Shown: positions 43,917-54,171, counted from the stretch's first letter. The stretch: 64,000 nucleotides of DNA from Sodalis glossinidius str. 'morsitans' (GCF_000010085.1 NC_007712.1:2294001-2358000); one strand, 5' to 3'. Numbers and translations are program-made. The notes: generated from the letters alone by a model not told the origin.

Positions 43917-46446
43917 ATGTCGTCATCAATTAAAGAAGCAAGCAGGGATATGTTCACCGCACACCATAAAACCTACCATTTCTTCAGTCTGGCGCTGGCG
44001 GCAGAACATTTGGGGCCAGTGGAGAAGCTGCCCAAATCCATGAAAGTGCTGCTGGAAAATCTTCTGCTCCATCAAGATGACGTTATCGTCACCGAGGCGC
44101 ACCTGCGCGACGTCGCGGGCTGGCTGAAAACCGCCCATGCGGAGGGGGAAATCGCCTATCGTCCCGCCCGGGTATTAATGCAGGACTTCACAGGGGTGCC
44201 GGCGGTAGTCGATCTGGCCGCCTATGGCAACGAGGATGCATATGCTGAAAACAATCATCTGGAAATGTCGCGCAATCGGGAACGTTACACTTTTCTGCGC
44301 TGGGGGCAAAACGCATTCAGCCGTTTCCGCGTGGTGCCGCCGGAGAACGGCATCTGTCATCAAGTCAATCTGAATACCTTGCCAAGACCGTCTGGAACGA
44401 AGAGCAGGGCGGACAATAAATCGCCTATCCGGATACGCTGGTCGGCACCGACTCCCACACCACGATGGTCAACGGACTGGGGGTATTGGGCTGGGGCGTC
44501 GGCGGGATAGAAGCGGAGGCAGCCATGCTCGGCCAACCGGTGTCGATGCTGATCCCGGACGTAGTAAGTTTTAAATTGACGGGTAAGCTTAACGAAGGCA
44601 TCACCGCGACCTATTTGGTGCTGACCGTCACGCAAATGCTGCGGGCGCACGGCGTGGTTGGCAAGTTCGTCGAATTTTACGGCGACGGGCTGGATAAACT
44701 GCAGCTGGCGGCTCGGGCGACGATTGCCAACATGGCGCCGGAATATGGCGCGACCTGCGGTTTTTTTCCGGTGGACGCCATTACCCTCGACTATTTGCGT
44801 CTGACCGGACGCAGCGAGGAGCCGGTGTTTACCAGCACCCTAGAGCTTGATATGGAAAGCGTTGTGGCAAGCCTCGCTGGCCCGCGTCTCCCTCAGGATC
44901 GGATGGCGCTGCCGGCCGTGCCGGGGGCGTTTAAAGCCACTGATGAGCTGGCGTTGGGTAAACGCGCCGAACCAGTTGCGCAGCCGTTCGAGCTGGACGG
45001 TGAAACCTACCGTCTGGATCAGGGCGCGGTGGTTATCGCTGCCATTACTTCCTGTACCAATACGTCCAACGCCAACATTCTGATGGCCGCCGGGCTACTG
45101 GCGTGTAACACGGTCGATAAGGGTTTGCGTACCAAACCCTGGGTAAAAACCTCGCTAGCGCCGGGCTCTAAAGTGGTGACCGATTACCTTGCCGCGGCCG
45201 GTTTGACGCTGTACCTTAACCAGTTGGGCTTTAATCTGGTGGGCTACGGCTGTACCACCTGTATTGGCAACTCCGGCCCGCTCAAACCCAGTATCGAGGC
45301 GGCCATCAAGGCTGGCGATCTCACCGTCGGCGCTGTCTTGTCCGGCAACCGCAATTTCGAGGGGCGCATCCATCCGCTGGTGAAAACCAACTGGCTGTAC
45401 TCGCCGCCGCTGGTAGTGGCTATGCGATGGCGGGCAATATGCTAATCAATGTCAGCGAGGATCCGCTGGGCAGCGGAACCGATGGCAAGCCGGTTTATTT
45501 GCGTGACATCTGGCCCACCTCGGAAGAAATTGCCGACGTGGTGACGCTGGTCAATAGCGATATGTTTCACAAAGAATAAGGGGAAGTGTTCACCGGCAAC
45601 CGCGATTGGCGTTCTATCGCGGTCAATCGCGACCCGACCTACCATTGGCAACCAGATTCGACCAATATCCGCCTGACGCCGTTTTTCGAGGATATGCTGC
45701 ATCAACCGAAACTGGTGGAAAATATCCACGGGGCGCGCATCCTGGTCATGCTGGGGGATTCGGTGACGACCGACCACATCTCGCCTGCGGGCAATATCAA
45801 TGTAGACAGCCCCGCGGGGCGTTATTTGCACCAGTATGGCGTGAGCACAGAAGATTTTAACTCCTACGGGTCACGGCGCGGCAATCACGAAGTGATGATG
45901 CGCAGTACTTTCGCCAATATCCGTATTCGCAATGAAATGGTACCCGATATTGAAGGGGGCTATACCTGCCATGTCCCTTCCGGTGAAGCGCTGGCAATTT
46001 ACGACACCGCCATGCGTTATGCCGCCCAGCAGGTGCCGTTGGCGATTATCGCCGGTAAAGAATACGGCTCCGGCTCCAGCCGCGATTGGGCGGCGAAGGG
46101 ACCGAGACTTTTGGGTATCCGGGTGGTGATTGCCGAGAGCTTTGAGCGCATCCACCGCTCCAATCTTATCGGCATGGGCATCCTGCTGCTGGAATTCCCG
46201 CACGGCGAAACCCGCAAGACGTTAGGCTTAAGCGGCGATGAGACAATTGACATACCCGATCTGGCGGCGCTGAAACCCGGCTGCGACGTGCCGGTGATTT
46301 TTACCTGGACCGAAGGCCACAGCTGCACTATCGATGCGCTGTGCCGTATCGATACAGGCAATGAGCTGACCTATTACCGTCACGACGGCATCTTGCACTA
46401 TGTCATTCGCAATATGCTAAATGAACCGGTGGGGGATCCGGCCTGA
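43917..46446 (+). pseudogene. acnA: Aconitate hydratase A, multiply damaged
   Basis: SSSIKEASRDMFTAHHKTYH starts a clear AcnA, with GGGAGGAG before it. Compared with E. coli AcnA there is a deletion of about 30 residues after GVPAVVDLAA, a frameshift near 44385, a stop (TAA 44417-44419) before IAYPDTLVGTDSHTTM, a deletion of about 22 residues before EPVFTSTLELDM, a frameshift near 45420, and a TAA at 45577-45579. The cluster ligands (AITSCTNTSN; GYGCTTCIGNSGP) and GSGSSRDWAAKGPRLLG are still readable. Aconitase A is the stress-stable isoform; AcnB elsewhere could replace it. Confidence 0.93.
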
Positions 46447-46600
46447 CGTCGGGCGCCGGGTGCGGTGATGATCCCGGGTAACCCGGGCCGCCGGATGGCT
46501 GAACCGATATAAGAGGACGAACTGTCGAAACGGGCGGGGCCGCGCCGACAGGACCTCATACAGCCTGGCCGCGCAGGGGGAGCAATGATCCGACCGGCAC

Positions 46601-47200
46601 TTATTCGGCGGGGCCGTTAAGCAAATGCCCCATTTTGGCGGCCTTGGTATCTAGATAGCGGGCGTTTTTGGGGTTGCGGCCCACTATTAGCGGCACCCGC
46701 TCGCTGATATGGATGCCTGCCTCGGTCAAAATCTCGACCTTTTTGGGATTGTTGGTCAACAGACGTACCGTTTCAACGCCCAGCAGTTTGAACATATCGG
46801 CGCACAGGGTGAAATCCCGCTCGTCGGCGGCAAAGCCCAGCTGATGGTTGGCCTCGACCGTATCGGCGCCTTTGTCCTGCAGGGCGTAGGCGCGAATCTT
46901 GTTCAACAGGCCGATATTACGGCCTTCCTGACGATGGTAGAGCAAAATACCGCGGCCTTCTTCGGCGATGTGGCTGAGCGCCGCCTCCAGTTGAAAGCCG
47001 CAATCGCAGCGCAGGCTGAACAGAGCATCGCCAGTGAGGCATTCGGAATGGACACGCGCCAGCACCGGCGCCGGCCCGGTGATATCGCCGTACACCAGCG
47101 CCAGATGGTCGTGCCCGGTGGCGATTTCCTCGAATCCCACCATCAGGAAATCATCCCAGGGTGTCGGCAGTTTGGCTTCTGCCACACGTTTAAGCTGCAT
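46601..47200 (-). CDS. ribA: GTP cyclohydrolase II
   Basis: 199 residues from ATG 47200 (MQLKRVAEAKLPTPWDDF). Zinc ligands are in SECLTGDALFSLRCDCGFQL, and GRGILLYHRQEGRNIGL and LLTNNPKKVEIL complete the active site. It makes the first committed riboflavin intermediate from GTP. Normal length; no riboswitch was seen upstream. The 5' flank shares about 260 bases with pgpB in divergent arrangement. Confidence 0.95.
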   Translation of the reverse strand: MQLKRVAEAKLPTPWDDFLMVGFEEIATGHDHLALVYGDITGPAPVLARVHSECLTGDALFSLRCDCGFQLEAALSHIAEEGRGILLYHRQEGRNIGLLNKIRAYALQDKGADTVEANHQLGFAADERDFTLCADMFKLLGVETVRLLTNNPKKVEILTEAGIHISERVPLIVGRNPKNARYLDTKAAKMGHLLNGPAE

Positions 47201-47462
47201 GTTGCTCTCCAAAACCTAAGAATGACGCGCATCCTACTGCTTGGCGCGCCGTTTGACCAGCACCAGCACATGAAGGCGCGCCGATCGGAATCCTCTCTGG
47301 ATGCTATTTTGCCATAAATTTACCCTATGACGGGATGTTTTGCGGTCAACTGGCGACAAAATGTGCAACCAACACGCCGTCTGCCATTGTTTAAGGCACT
47401 TTCTGTTAAGCTTGCTTGCGGCCGTCGCGCACCCTGACGGCTATCCGGATAAGGGAAGTTAA

Positions 47463-48218
47463 ATGGTTGAAATTGCAAAACGCACCGGCATGGGCGCGCT
47501 GCTGCTGATGGTCTTGCCGCTACTGCTCTGGGCCAGCGGCTGGCAGTGGCAGCCGGAAAATGATTATCGCTGGCTAAAAGGGTGGTACTGGCTGACACAA
47601 ACCGTCACCTCGCCGTGGAGCACCCTGACTAGCGCACTGCTGATAAGCTGGTTTCTCTGGTGCTTGCGTTATCGTCTCAAGCCGGCTCTGGTGCTGGCGG
47701 CGATATTGACCGCGACGTTACTTATCGGCCAAGGCATGAAATCGTTCATCAAAGAACGGGTGCAGGAACCCAGGCCCTACGTGGTGTGGTTGGAAAAGCA
47801 TTATGCGATCGACGATAGGGCGTTTTACGCGATGCCGCGCAAAGCGCGCAGTGCGGCGGTGGCGCGGGAACTGAAAGAGCAGCAGGTGATTCCGCCCTGG
47901 CTGCAGAAGCATTGGCGGGCTGAAACCGGTTTTTCGTTTCCCTCGGGCCACACAATTTTCGCCGCCAGTTGGGCGTTACTGGCCGTGGGATTGCTCTGGC
48001 CGCGTCTGCACAGGGTCTCCACCGTGGTGCTGATGGTTTGGGCCAGCGGCTTGATGGTCAGCCGCATGGCGCTCGGTATGCACTGGCCGTGGGATGTGGT
48101 CATGGGCGTTGCCGTCAGTTGGTTGGTGATAACCCTTGGCTGCTGGCTGGTGCAGCGCTGGATAGGCGCACTGACACCGACGCCGGAAGAAGCGCCGGAT
48201 ATCCGCTCTCGCGGTTGA
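47463..48218 (+). CDS. pgpB: Phosphatidylglycerophosphatase B / undecaprenyl-PP phosphatase
   Basis: 251 residues with five or six membrane helices. The PAP2 triad motifs are complete: KERVQEPRPY, FSFPSGHT, and SRMALGMHWPWDVVMG. It dephosphorylates PGP, undecaprenyl diphosphate and related lipids on the periplasmic side. The C-terminal tail is polar. Intact, in the same order as E. coli (ribA divergent, lapA after). Confidence 0.94.
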   Translation: MVEIAKRTGMGALLLMVLPLLLWASGWQWQPENDYRWLKGWYWLTQTVTSPWSTLTSALLISWFLWCLRYRLKPALVLAAILTATLLIGQGMKSFIKERVQEPRPYVVWLEKHYAIDDRAFYAMPRKARSAAVARELKEQQVIPPWLQKHWRAETGFSFPSGHTIFAASWALLAVGLLWPRLHRVSTVVLMVWASGLMVSRMALGMHWPWDVVMGVAVSWLVITLGCWLVQRWIGALTPTPEEAPDIRSRG

Positions 48219-48469
48219 GGGGCCAAGCGTTCCTTGCGTTTGACCAGCAAAGAGAAAAGCACCGCCGGCGGTTGGGTTTTCCCTGCGGCGGCCCTATAGT
48301 AATTATTCAGCGTGCGCAGGTATCGCCGCCGCGACGAAGCGCGCCGCCGGAAGGCAGTATGGTTTATCGCAGGGGAAAATTTCCTTCATTACCGGGGAAA
48401 TGGTAATTTAACTGTGTCAGATGAGCTAAACGTCTGAACATACGACTAACACGGCTTGCAGGAAATCAT

Positions 48470-48787
48470 GTGAAATATATTCTGATAATTTTGCTGGTGC
48501 TGGTGATTTTTATCATCTCCGTTACCTTTGGCGCGCACAACGATCAGGTGGTGACCTTCAACTACCTTCTGGCGCAGAGTCAATTTCGTGTGTCGACCTT
48601 ACTCACCTCGTTGTTCTCTGCCGGCTTCGTCATCGGCTGGGTCATCTGTGGCTTGTTCTGGCTGCGCACGCGCGTGGCGCTGATGCGGGCCGAACGCAAG
48701 GTGAAACGCTTGGAACAGCAGCTTGCGCCGCTGAAAACGACGACCAAAGCGCCCGCCGGGGTACCTGCCGTTGCGCCTAAGGAATAA
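48470..48787 (+). CDS. lapA: LPS assembly protein A
   Basis: 105 residues from a GTG start. Two hydrophobic helices (ILIILLVLVIFIISVTFG and LFSAGFVIGWVICGLFWL) and a cytoplasmic coiled coil (RAERKVKRLEQQLAPLK) match LapA (YciS). It partners LapB in controlling LpxC turnover through FtsH. LapB begins 6 nt after its stop. Confidence 0.93.
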   Translation: MKYILIILLVLVIFIISVTFGAHNDQVVTFNYLLAQSQFRVSTLLTSLFSAGFVIGWVICGLFWLRTRVALMRAERKVKRLEQQLAPLKTTTKAPAGVPAVAPKE

Positions 48788-48793
48788 CGTATT

Positions 48794-49963
48794 ATGTTAG
48801 AACTGCTGTTTCTGTTGCTGCCCGTGGCCGCCGCCTATGGCTGGTATATGGGGCGCAGGAGCGCGCAGCAGGATAAACAGCAGGAAGCTAATCGTCTTTC
48901 CCGGGAGTACGTCGCCGGGGTGAATTTCCTGCTGTCCAACCAGCAGGATAAGGCGGTGGACCTGTTCCTCGATATGTTGAAGGAGGACAGCAACGCCTTT
49001 GAGGCGCACCTGACTCTGGGTAATTTGTTCCGTTCCCGCGGCGAAGTCGATCGCGCCATCCGCATTCACCAGGCATTGATGGAGAGCACGTCGTTAACCT
49101 TTGAACAGCGGTTGCTGGCCATCCAGCAACTGGGCCGCGATTATATGGCGGCCGGTTTTTACGATCGCTCTGAAGATATGTTTAGCCAGTTGGTGAACGA
49201 AGATGATTTCCGGGTGGGCGCATTGAGTCTGCTGTTGCAGATCCATCAGGCGACCAGCGAATGGTCGAAGGCGATAGACGTCGCGGAAAAACTGGTCAAG
49301 CTCGGCAAAGAGCAGCACCGGGTGGAAATAGCCCATTTTTACTGCGAGCTGGCCCTCCAGGTGATGGGCAGTGACGATATGGATCGCGCTGTCGCGCTGC
49401 TGAAAAAAGGGGCGGCCGCGGACAAAAACAGCGCGCGGGTGTCCATCATGCGCGCTAGAATCTACATGGCGCAGCAAGATTATGCGGGCGCGGTCGGCGA
49501 ACTGACGCGGGTGTTGGATCAGGATCGCGAAATGGTCAGCGAAACGCTGCCGATGCTGCAGGAATGTTATCAGGAGTTGAATCAACCCGCCCAATGGGCG
49601 GAATTTCTTAAACGCTGCGTGGAAGAAGACACCGGCTCGGCGGCGGAACTGCTGTTGACCGATATTATTGAGCGCGAACAGGGGCCAGAGGTGGCGCATG
49701 GCTATATCAACCAGCAATTGCGCCAGCATCCGACGATGCGCATGTTTCACCGGCTGATGAATTTTCACCTCAGCGAGGCGGAAGACGGTCGCGCCAAAGA
49801 GAGTCTGCAGACGCTGCGCGATATGGTCGGCGAACAGATCCACACCAAACCTCGCTACCGCTGCCAGAAATGCGGTTTCACCTCCCACAGCCTGTATTGG
49901 CATTGCCCGTCGTGTAAATCCTGGGCCTCGGTCAAGCCCATACGCGGTCTGGACGGCCAATAA
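48794..49963 (+). CDS. lapB: LPS assembly protein B (TPR/rubredoxin)
   Basis: 389 residues. An N-terminal membrane anchor (LELLFLLLPVAAAYGWYMG), about nine TPR helices, and the rubredoxin-like zinc site CQKCGFTSHSLYWHCPSC at the C-terminus are all present. LapB tethers LpxC to FtsH and is essential or nearly so in enterobacteria, which fits its intact state. Part of the lapA-lapB-pyrF series. Confidence 0.95.
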   Translation: MLELLFLLLPVAAAYGWYMGRRSAQQDKQQEANRLSREYVAGVNFLLSNQQDKAVDLFLDMLKEDSNAFEAHLTLGNLFRSRGEVDRAIRIHQALMESTSLTFEQRLLAIQQLGRDYMAAGFYDRSEDMFSQLVNEDDFRVGALSLLLQIHQATSEWSKAIDVAEKLVKLGKEQHRVEIAHFYCELALQVMGSDDMDRAVALLKKGAAADKNSARVSIMRARIYMAQQDYAGAVGELTRVLDQDREMVSETLPMLQECYQELNQPAQWAEFLKRCVEEDTGSAAELLLTDIIEREQGPEVAHGYINQQLRQHPTMRMFHRLMNFHLSEAEDGRAKESLQTLRDMVGEQIHTKPRYRCQKCGFTSHSLYWHCPSCKSWASVKPIRGLDGQ

Positions 49964-50069
49964 TCCCGGTAAACAGGCGCCGCCAGGGCTGGGCTTTTGC
50001 GCCGCCGGCGGGTAAAATGGCCTGATGCTAACGGGCCTGCGCTAGCGGACCGCCAACCAGAGATGTTTC

Positions 50070-50828
50070 ATGACGCGCACGATTTTATCTTCCTCTTCTT
50101 CTTTATCCCCGCAACAGGCGGGCTCGCCGGTGATTGTGGCGCTGGATTATGCCGATGCCCGCCAGGCGTTGGCGTTTGCCGACCGTGTGGCGCCGTCCCA
50201 ATGCCGGCTAAAAATCGGCAAAGAAATGTTTACCCAAGCGGGACCGGCGCTGGTGCGCGACCTGCAGCAGCGCGGTTTCGAGGTTTTTCTAGACCTGAAA
50301 TTCCACGATATCCCCAATACGGTGGCCAAAGCGGTCAGCGCGGCGGCGGAACTGGGGGTATGGATGGTCAATGTACACGCCAGCGGCGGTGAACGCATGA
50401 TGGCGGCGGCGCGGGAAGCGCTAGTGCCGTTCGGGGCTGACGCGCCCGTGCTCATCGCCGTCACGGTGCTCACCAGTATGAATGATGAGGATCTGCGGGG
50501 GATAGGTATTGCCGGCAGCGCTTCTGACCACGCCGTGCGTCTTGCCATACTGGCGCAAGCGTGCGGCCTGGATGGCGTGGTGTGTTCCGCCTGGGAAGCC
50601 GCGCGGCTGAAAACCGACTGCGGCGCGGGTTTCGCGCTGGTGACGCCGGGGATCCGCCCCACCGGCAGCGACGCGGGGGACCAACGCCGGGTGATGACGC
50701 CGCTGCAGGCGCAGCAGGTGGGCGTGGACTATATGGTGATCGGACGTCCTATTACCCAGGCCGCCGATCCCGCTGCCACCCTGGCGGCGATTTTGCAGGA
50801 ACTGCAACCCGGAGGCGCCGATGTCTGA
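50070..50828 (+). CDS. pyrF: Orotidine 5'-phosphate decarboxylase
   Basis: 252 residues. The catalytic Asp-Lys-Asp array is seen in LKIGKEMFTQAG and FLDLKFHDIPNTV; phosphate-binding VTPGIRPTGSDAGDQRRV and VIGRPITQA are complete. A Ser-rich N-terminal extension (TRTILSSSSSLSP) is similar in length to related enterobacteria. It makes UMP. The stop overlaps the yciH ATG. Confidence 0.96.
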   Translation: MTRTILSSSSSLSPQQAGSPVIVALDYADARQALAFADRVAPSQCRLKIGKEMFTQAGPALVRDLQQRGFEVFLDLKFHDIPNTVAKAVSAAAELGVWMVNVHASGGERMMAAAREALVPFGADAPVLIAVTVLTSMNDEDLRGIGIAGSASDHAVRLAILAQACGLDGVVCSAWEAARLKTDCGAGFALVTPGIRPTGSDAGDQRRVMTPLQAQQVGVDYMVIGRPITQAADPAATLAAILQELQPGGADV

Positions 50829-51144
50829 TGCAAACTGACTGGTGTATTCCACCGGCGGCGGGCGCATAAAAGCGGACGAGATGCCCGCGCTGCGAGCGTC
50901 AGGAGACGGCATTGTGCGCCTGCAGAGGCAAACCAGCGGTCGAAAAGGCAAAGGCGTGTGTCTGATTACCGGCCTCGATTGGGATGACGCGGCGTTACAG
51001 TCGCTTGCCAGCGAGCTGAAAAAGAAATGCGGCACCGGCGGGGCAGTGAAAGACGGCGTTATTGAGATTCAGGGCGATAAACGCGATATGTTAAAACAGC
51101 TTTTAGAAGCGAGGGGTCTGAAGGTCAAGCTGGCGGGCGGTTAA
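50821..51144 (+). pseudogene. yciH: YciH (eIF1/SUI1-like), early nonsense
   Basis: ATG 50821 gives MSDAN then TGA (50836-50838). The same frame continues LVYSTGGGRIKADEMPALRA and QRQTSGRKGKGVCLITGLDW, matching E. coli MSDSNSRLVYST... The TGA replaces an Arg codon (CGA to TGA is the simplest change). The SUI1 core and the C-terminal LLEARGLKVKLAGG are complete. GTG at 50842 or a similar codon could restart and make a nearly full protein, so it may not be dead. YciH is a translation-fidelity/stress factor in E. coli. Confidence 0.8.
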
Positions 51145-51212
51145 AGGGACCATTACCGCCAAACCGCGTTAGATGACGGTGTGGCGGCGGCAAGCGTAAC
51201 GGACAACGGGCA

Positions 51213-51350
51213 TCAATCCACCTGATGGCCAATAATCCCGCCGACGGCGCCGCCGCCGATAGTACCAAGACTACTACTGTGGGTCAGGACCGAGCCGCCG
51301 ATAGCCGCCAGCGCCGCGGCGGCCATGCGTTTAGAGGTTGAGCTCATCAT
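51213..51350 (-). pseudogene. osmB: osmB lipoprotein, internal in-frame deletion
   Basis: 45 codons: MMSSTSKRMAAAALA then AIGGSVLTHSSSLGTIGG and GAVGGIIGHQVD. E. coli OsmB is 72 residues, with the lipobox and a charged segment between the Ala-rich start and the glycine-rich zipper. Here about 25 residues, including the lipobox Cys, are missing, while both ends are well preserved. The product could not be lipidated. Position and orientation relative to yciH match E. coli. Confidence 0.85.
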
Positions 51351-51621
51351 CACGTTCTTCATTTCCAGCTGTTATATTGAATTACCTTGAAATAATTATA
51401 GACTTATTCGCAATATTTAGCGCTTAAAAAAATCTGTAAATAATCAATTATTTACATGTTTTTCAAAGGTTAAATAATCCGAAATTTTCCTTCTGATTTC
51501 TGGCTGACACGTTTCCCAGCGTCCCAATAGCAGAACCACGCTCGATCTTCAGCCGGTTTACCCATACCGGACCCGCACGCCGGACCGGATAATAGTCTTA
51601 TCTTGGGATAAGGAGAACACC

Positions 51622-52281
51622 ATGCTAAACAGTCTGAAACAACAGGTGTTGGAAGCGAATCTGGCGCTGCCGCAGCATCAGCTGGTTACCTTTATCTGGG
51701 GTAATGTCAGCGCAGTCGATCGGGAAAACGGCCTGATGGTTATTAAACCGTCCGGCGTCGACTATATGGCGAGCGGCCGGCGGGTGGAAGGCTGGCAGAA
51801 ACCTTCATCCGATAGCGACACCCATCGTGCCCTTTATCTGGCGTTCGAGGCGCTGGGCGGTATTGTCCACACCCATTCCCGTCATGCCACCATCTGGGTG
51901 CAGGCGGGGCGGGATATTCCCGCCTGGGGCACGACGCATGCCGACTATTTCTATGGCGCGGTCCCCTGTACCTGTCCGATGACCGAAGCCGAAATCAACG
52001 GACGTTACGAATGGGAAACCGGTCAGGTTATTGTGGAGACCTTTCGACATCGGGAACTCGATCCGGCGGCGGTGCCGGCAGTGCTGGTTAATGCCCACGG
52101 ACCTTTCGCTTGGGGCAGTGATGCGGCGAATGCGGTGCACAATGCCGTGGTGTTGGAAGAAATCGCCTACATGGGGATTTTTTCTCGCCAGCTCAGTCCG
52201 GAGCTGCCGGCGATACAGCGCAGCCTGCTGGTGAAATACTATTTGCGCAAGCACGGCAAAGACGCCTATTACGGTCAATAA
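51622..52281 (+). CDS. L-ribulose-5-phosphate 4-epimerase family, internal deletion
   Basis: 219 residues, close to AraD/SgbE/UlaF (about 231). MLNSLKQQVLEANLALPQH, WGNVSAVDREN, HTHSRHATIW, GTTHADYFYGAVPCT and YLRKHGKDAYYGQ are conserved, including the zinc His residues (HTHS; later VNAHGPFAWG). Between KPSGVDY and VEGWQKPSSD about a dozen residues are missing, replaced by MASGRR. The frame is open, so it is given as CDS. Activity is doubtful. AAGGAG is 9 nt before ATG. araD or sgbE cannot be told apart here. Confidence 0.75.
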   Translation: MLNSLKQQVLEANLALPQHQLVTFIWGNVSAVDRENGLMVIKPSGVDYMASGRRVEGWQKPSSDSDTHRALYLAFEALGGIVHTHSRHATIWVQAGRDIPAWGTTHADYFYGAVPCTCPMTEAEINGRYEWETGQVIVETFRHRELDPAAVPAVLVNAHGPFAWGSDAANAVHNAVVLEEIAYMGIFSRQLSPELPAIQRSLLVKYYLRKHGKDAYYGQ

Positions 52282-52693
52282 CCAGCCCCTCCAGGGGGTC
52301 ACGCTCGCATGCCGGCGTTTTCGCGACCCTCAGGTTGCTCGCGCGCCGGGCTTTGCGCCGAACGGCGCGGTTGCTTTTACTATCCCACGACGATGCGCCT
52401 TCCCATGCAGTGCGGTGTGGCCCCACAGAAGCCGCCCATTAGCGAATATGTCGCTCCGACCGGGCGGTCATAGGCCGTTGTCACAGGATAGCGCCAAGCG
52501 TGTGCGCCGCCTCGCGTTTCTATTAAAATTACGTGTTTTAAAAAGGGAAGAATCATTTTAATTTTTCAGACGATCACTGTTTGACCCCGTATTTGCTGCT
52601 AGTTTATGCCTACATTTCCCCCGTACCCGGGGGACCCGGCCAGCGACTGGCCCTAGCGCCTCAGGGCGGTCTTTGAGATAAGGTGGCAGCAAA
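52282..52693. other. Intergenic region before kdgT
   Basis: About 410 bases, first G+C-rich with possible stems near 52300-52380, then A+T-rich (52530-52600). The kdgT promoter would lie here. No gene was seen. Confidence 0.5.
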
Positions 52694-52921
52694 ATGCAAA
52701 TTAAACGCGCTATCGATAAAATTCCAGGCAGTATGATGCTCATTCCGCTGTTCCTCGGGGCCCTGTGCCATACATTTTCGCCAGGCGCCGGCGCCTACTT
52801 TGGTTCTTTCACTAATGGGCTGATTACCGGCACTGTGCCGATTCTGGCTATCTGGTTTTTTTGCATGTGTGCATCCATCAAGCTGAGCGCCACCGATACG
52901 GTACTGCGTAAATCCGGCACG
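52694..52921 (+). pseudogene. kdgT: kdgT (2-keto-3-deoxygluconate permease), 5' fragment
   Basis: MQIKRAIDKIPGSMMLIPLF, LGALCHTFSPGAGAYFGSF and ASIKLSATDTVLRKSG match the N-terminus of KdgT (about 327 residues in E. coli). Coding stops after about 76 residues at the left inverted repeat of the IS256-family element. The downstream part of kdgT does not reappear on the other side of the IS, so a deletion or recombination occurred. Confidence 0.85.
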
Positions 52922-54170
52922 GAGTTATGCTCATTTCTGGTGTATGAGGTTTCGGAGAGGGTGGCGTATCCTGCTGATTGATTCCGTGGATGATTTCAAC
53001 AACAGAGAGATGATACGCCATGAAAAAGTCTACCCTACAGGTGTCTCCGCAGAACCAGATATTACCGGTGAGCCCTTACATGAACTCATCCGTCATGGTG
53101 CCAGACAACTGATGGCCGCCGTCGTTGAGGCTGAGCTCGAAGCCATGCTGAACGCCGTCTTGACGATGGGCGTCATGCCGTCGTCCGTAACGGTTATTTG
53201 CCACAGCGTTCAACAGCGCGTTGCTGCCATGGCTGTATCTGTGAGGCATATCCACCGGTGATTTTCATGAAGCCCTGGGGGCGCTACTCGGTGAAAAAGT
53301 CCATGGCCTCTCCGCGAGTACCATCAGCAGACTGAAACAGCAATGGCTTGAAGTGCACAGGCAATGGTGCCTGCGTGATTTAAGCGATACGCGCTACGTT
53401 TATTTCTGGGCTGATGGCATATACAGCCATGTCAGGCAAGATGATCGCCTTTGCCTACTGGTCAGTATCGGCGTCACTGAGCATGGACGTCAGGAGCTGG
53501 TTGCGGTCGAAGAGGGTTATCGAGAATCAGAAGCAAACTGGGCCGAACTTCTCAATGGCTTGCAAGCAGGTGGCCTAACCGTATCTCCCAAGCTGGCTAC
53601 GGGAGACGGTGCCCTTGGTTTTTGGAATGCAATGGCAAAGATATTCCCAGACACGCAGTACCAACGCTGTTGGGTGCACAAAACGGCTAATGTGTTAGCT
53701 TCACTCCCCAAAGCCATGCAACCGAAAGTTAAGGCTGAGCTTCGGGAGATCTGGCTAGCAGAAAGCCGCGATGCCGCTAATGACGCTTTTGATGTTTTGT
53801 TGGCAAGGTTTTCAGCGAAGTATCCTGCAGCGATGAAGAAGCTGGAGAAAGATCGAGAAGAACTGCTGGCATTCTACGACTTCCCGTCAGAGCACTGGGC
53901 ATCAATAAGAACGACAAAGCCGATTGAATCGGCTTTTGCGACTGTGAGGCTACGAAGCAGACGCGTAAAAAAGTGTGGTTCGAGAGAAACCACCCTGTCA
54001 ATGGTATTTAAGCTGCTCCAGTCTGCTCAGAAAAGCTGGAACCGGCTAAGAGGATTTGACCTGCTGACCCTGGTGGTAAACAACGTCCAATTTCAGGATG
54101 GAGAACAGATTCACGAAGCATCAGAGCAGAACGTAGCCTGATCGCCATACACCAAATTTGATAATAACTC
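52922..54170 (+). mobile_element. IS256-family insertion element, inactive
   Basis: Imperfect terminal inverted repeats: GAGTTATGCTCATTTCTGGT at 52922-52941 against the reverse complement of 54151-54170, sharing GAGTTAT and TTTGGTGTATG-like bases. It encloses one Mutator-type transposase pseudogene. The flanks do not show an 8-bp target duplication: bases before 52922 (CCGGCACG) differ from those after 54170 (TAGTATAT). The left flank is kdgT and the right flank a Flp pilin remnant. Confidence 0.8.
53020..54141 (+). pseudogene. IS256-family transposase, internal deletion and frameshifts
   Basis: The 5' part is read in two frames (LHELIRHGARQLMAAVVEAE and then HAVVRNGYLPQR). About 150 nt or more is missing near 53200, and the text resumes GISTGDFHEALGALLGEKVH. 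From 53353 the catalytic core is open: YFWADGIYSHVRQDDRLC (Asp), LATGDGALGFWNAM (Asp), and TTKPIESAFATVRLR (Glu region). This is the DDE core of Mutator transposases. It is inactive without the N-terminal DNA-binding part. Confidence 0.88.
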
Positions 54171-54171
54171 T

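Noticed and set aside
46447..46600. Riboswitch (FMN) near ribA
   Set aside because: The sequence lies 3' of ribA, and nothing like the RFN element is seen in its 5' leader at 47201-47460.
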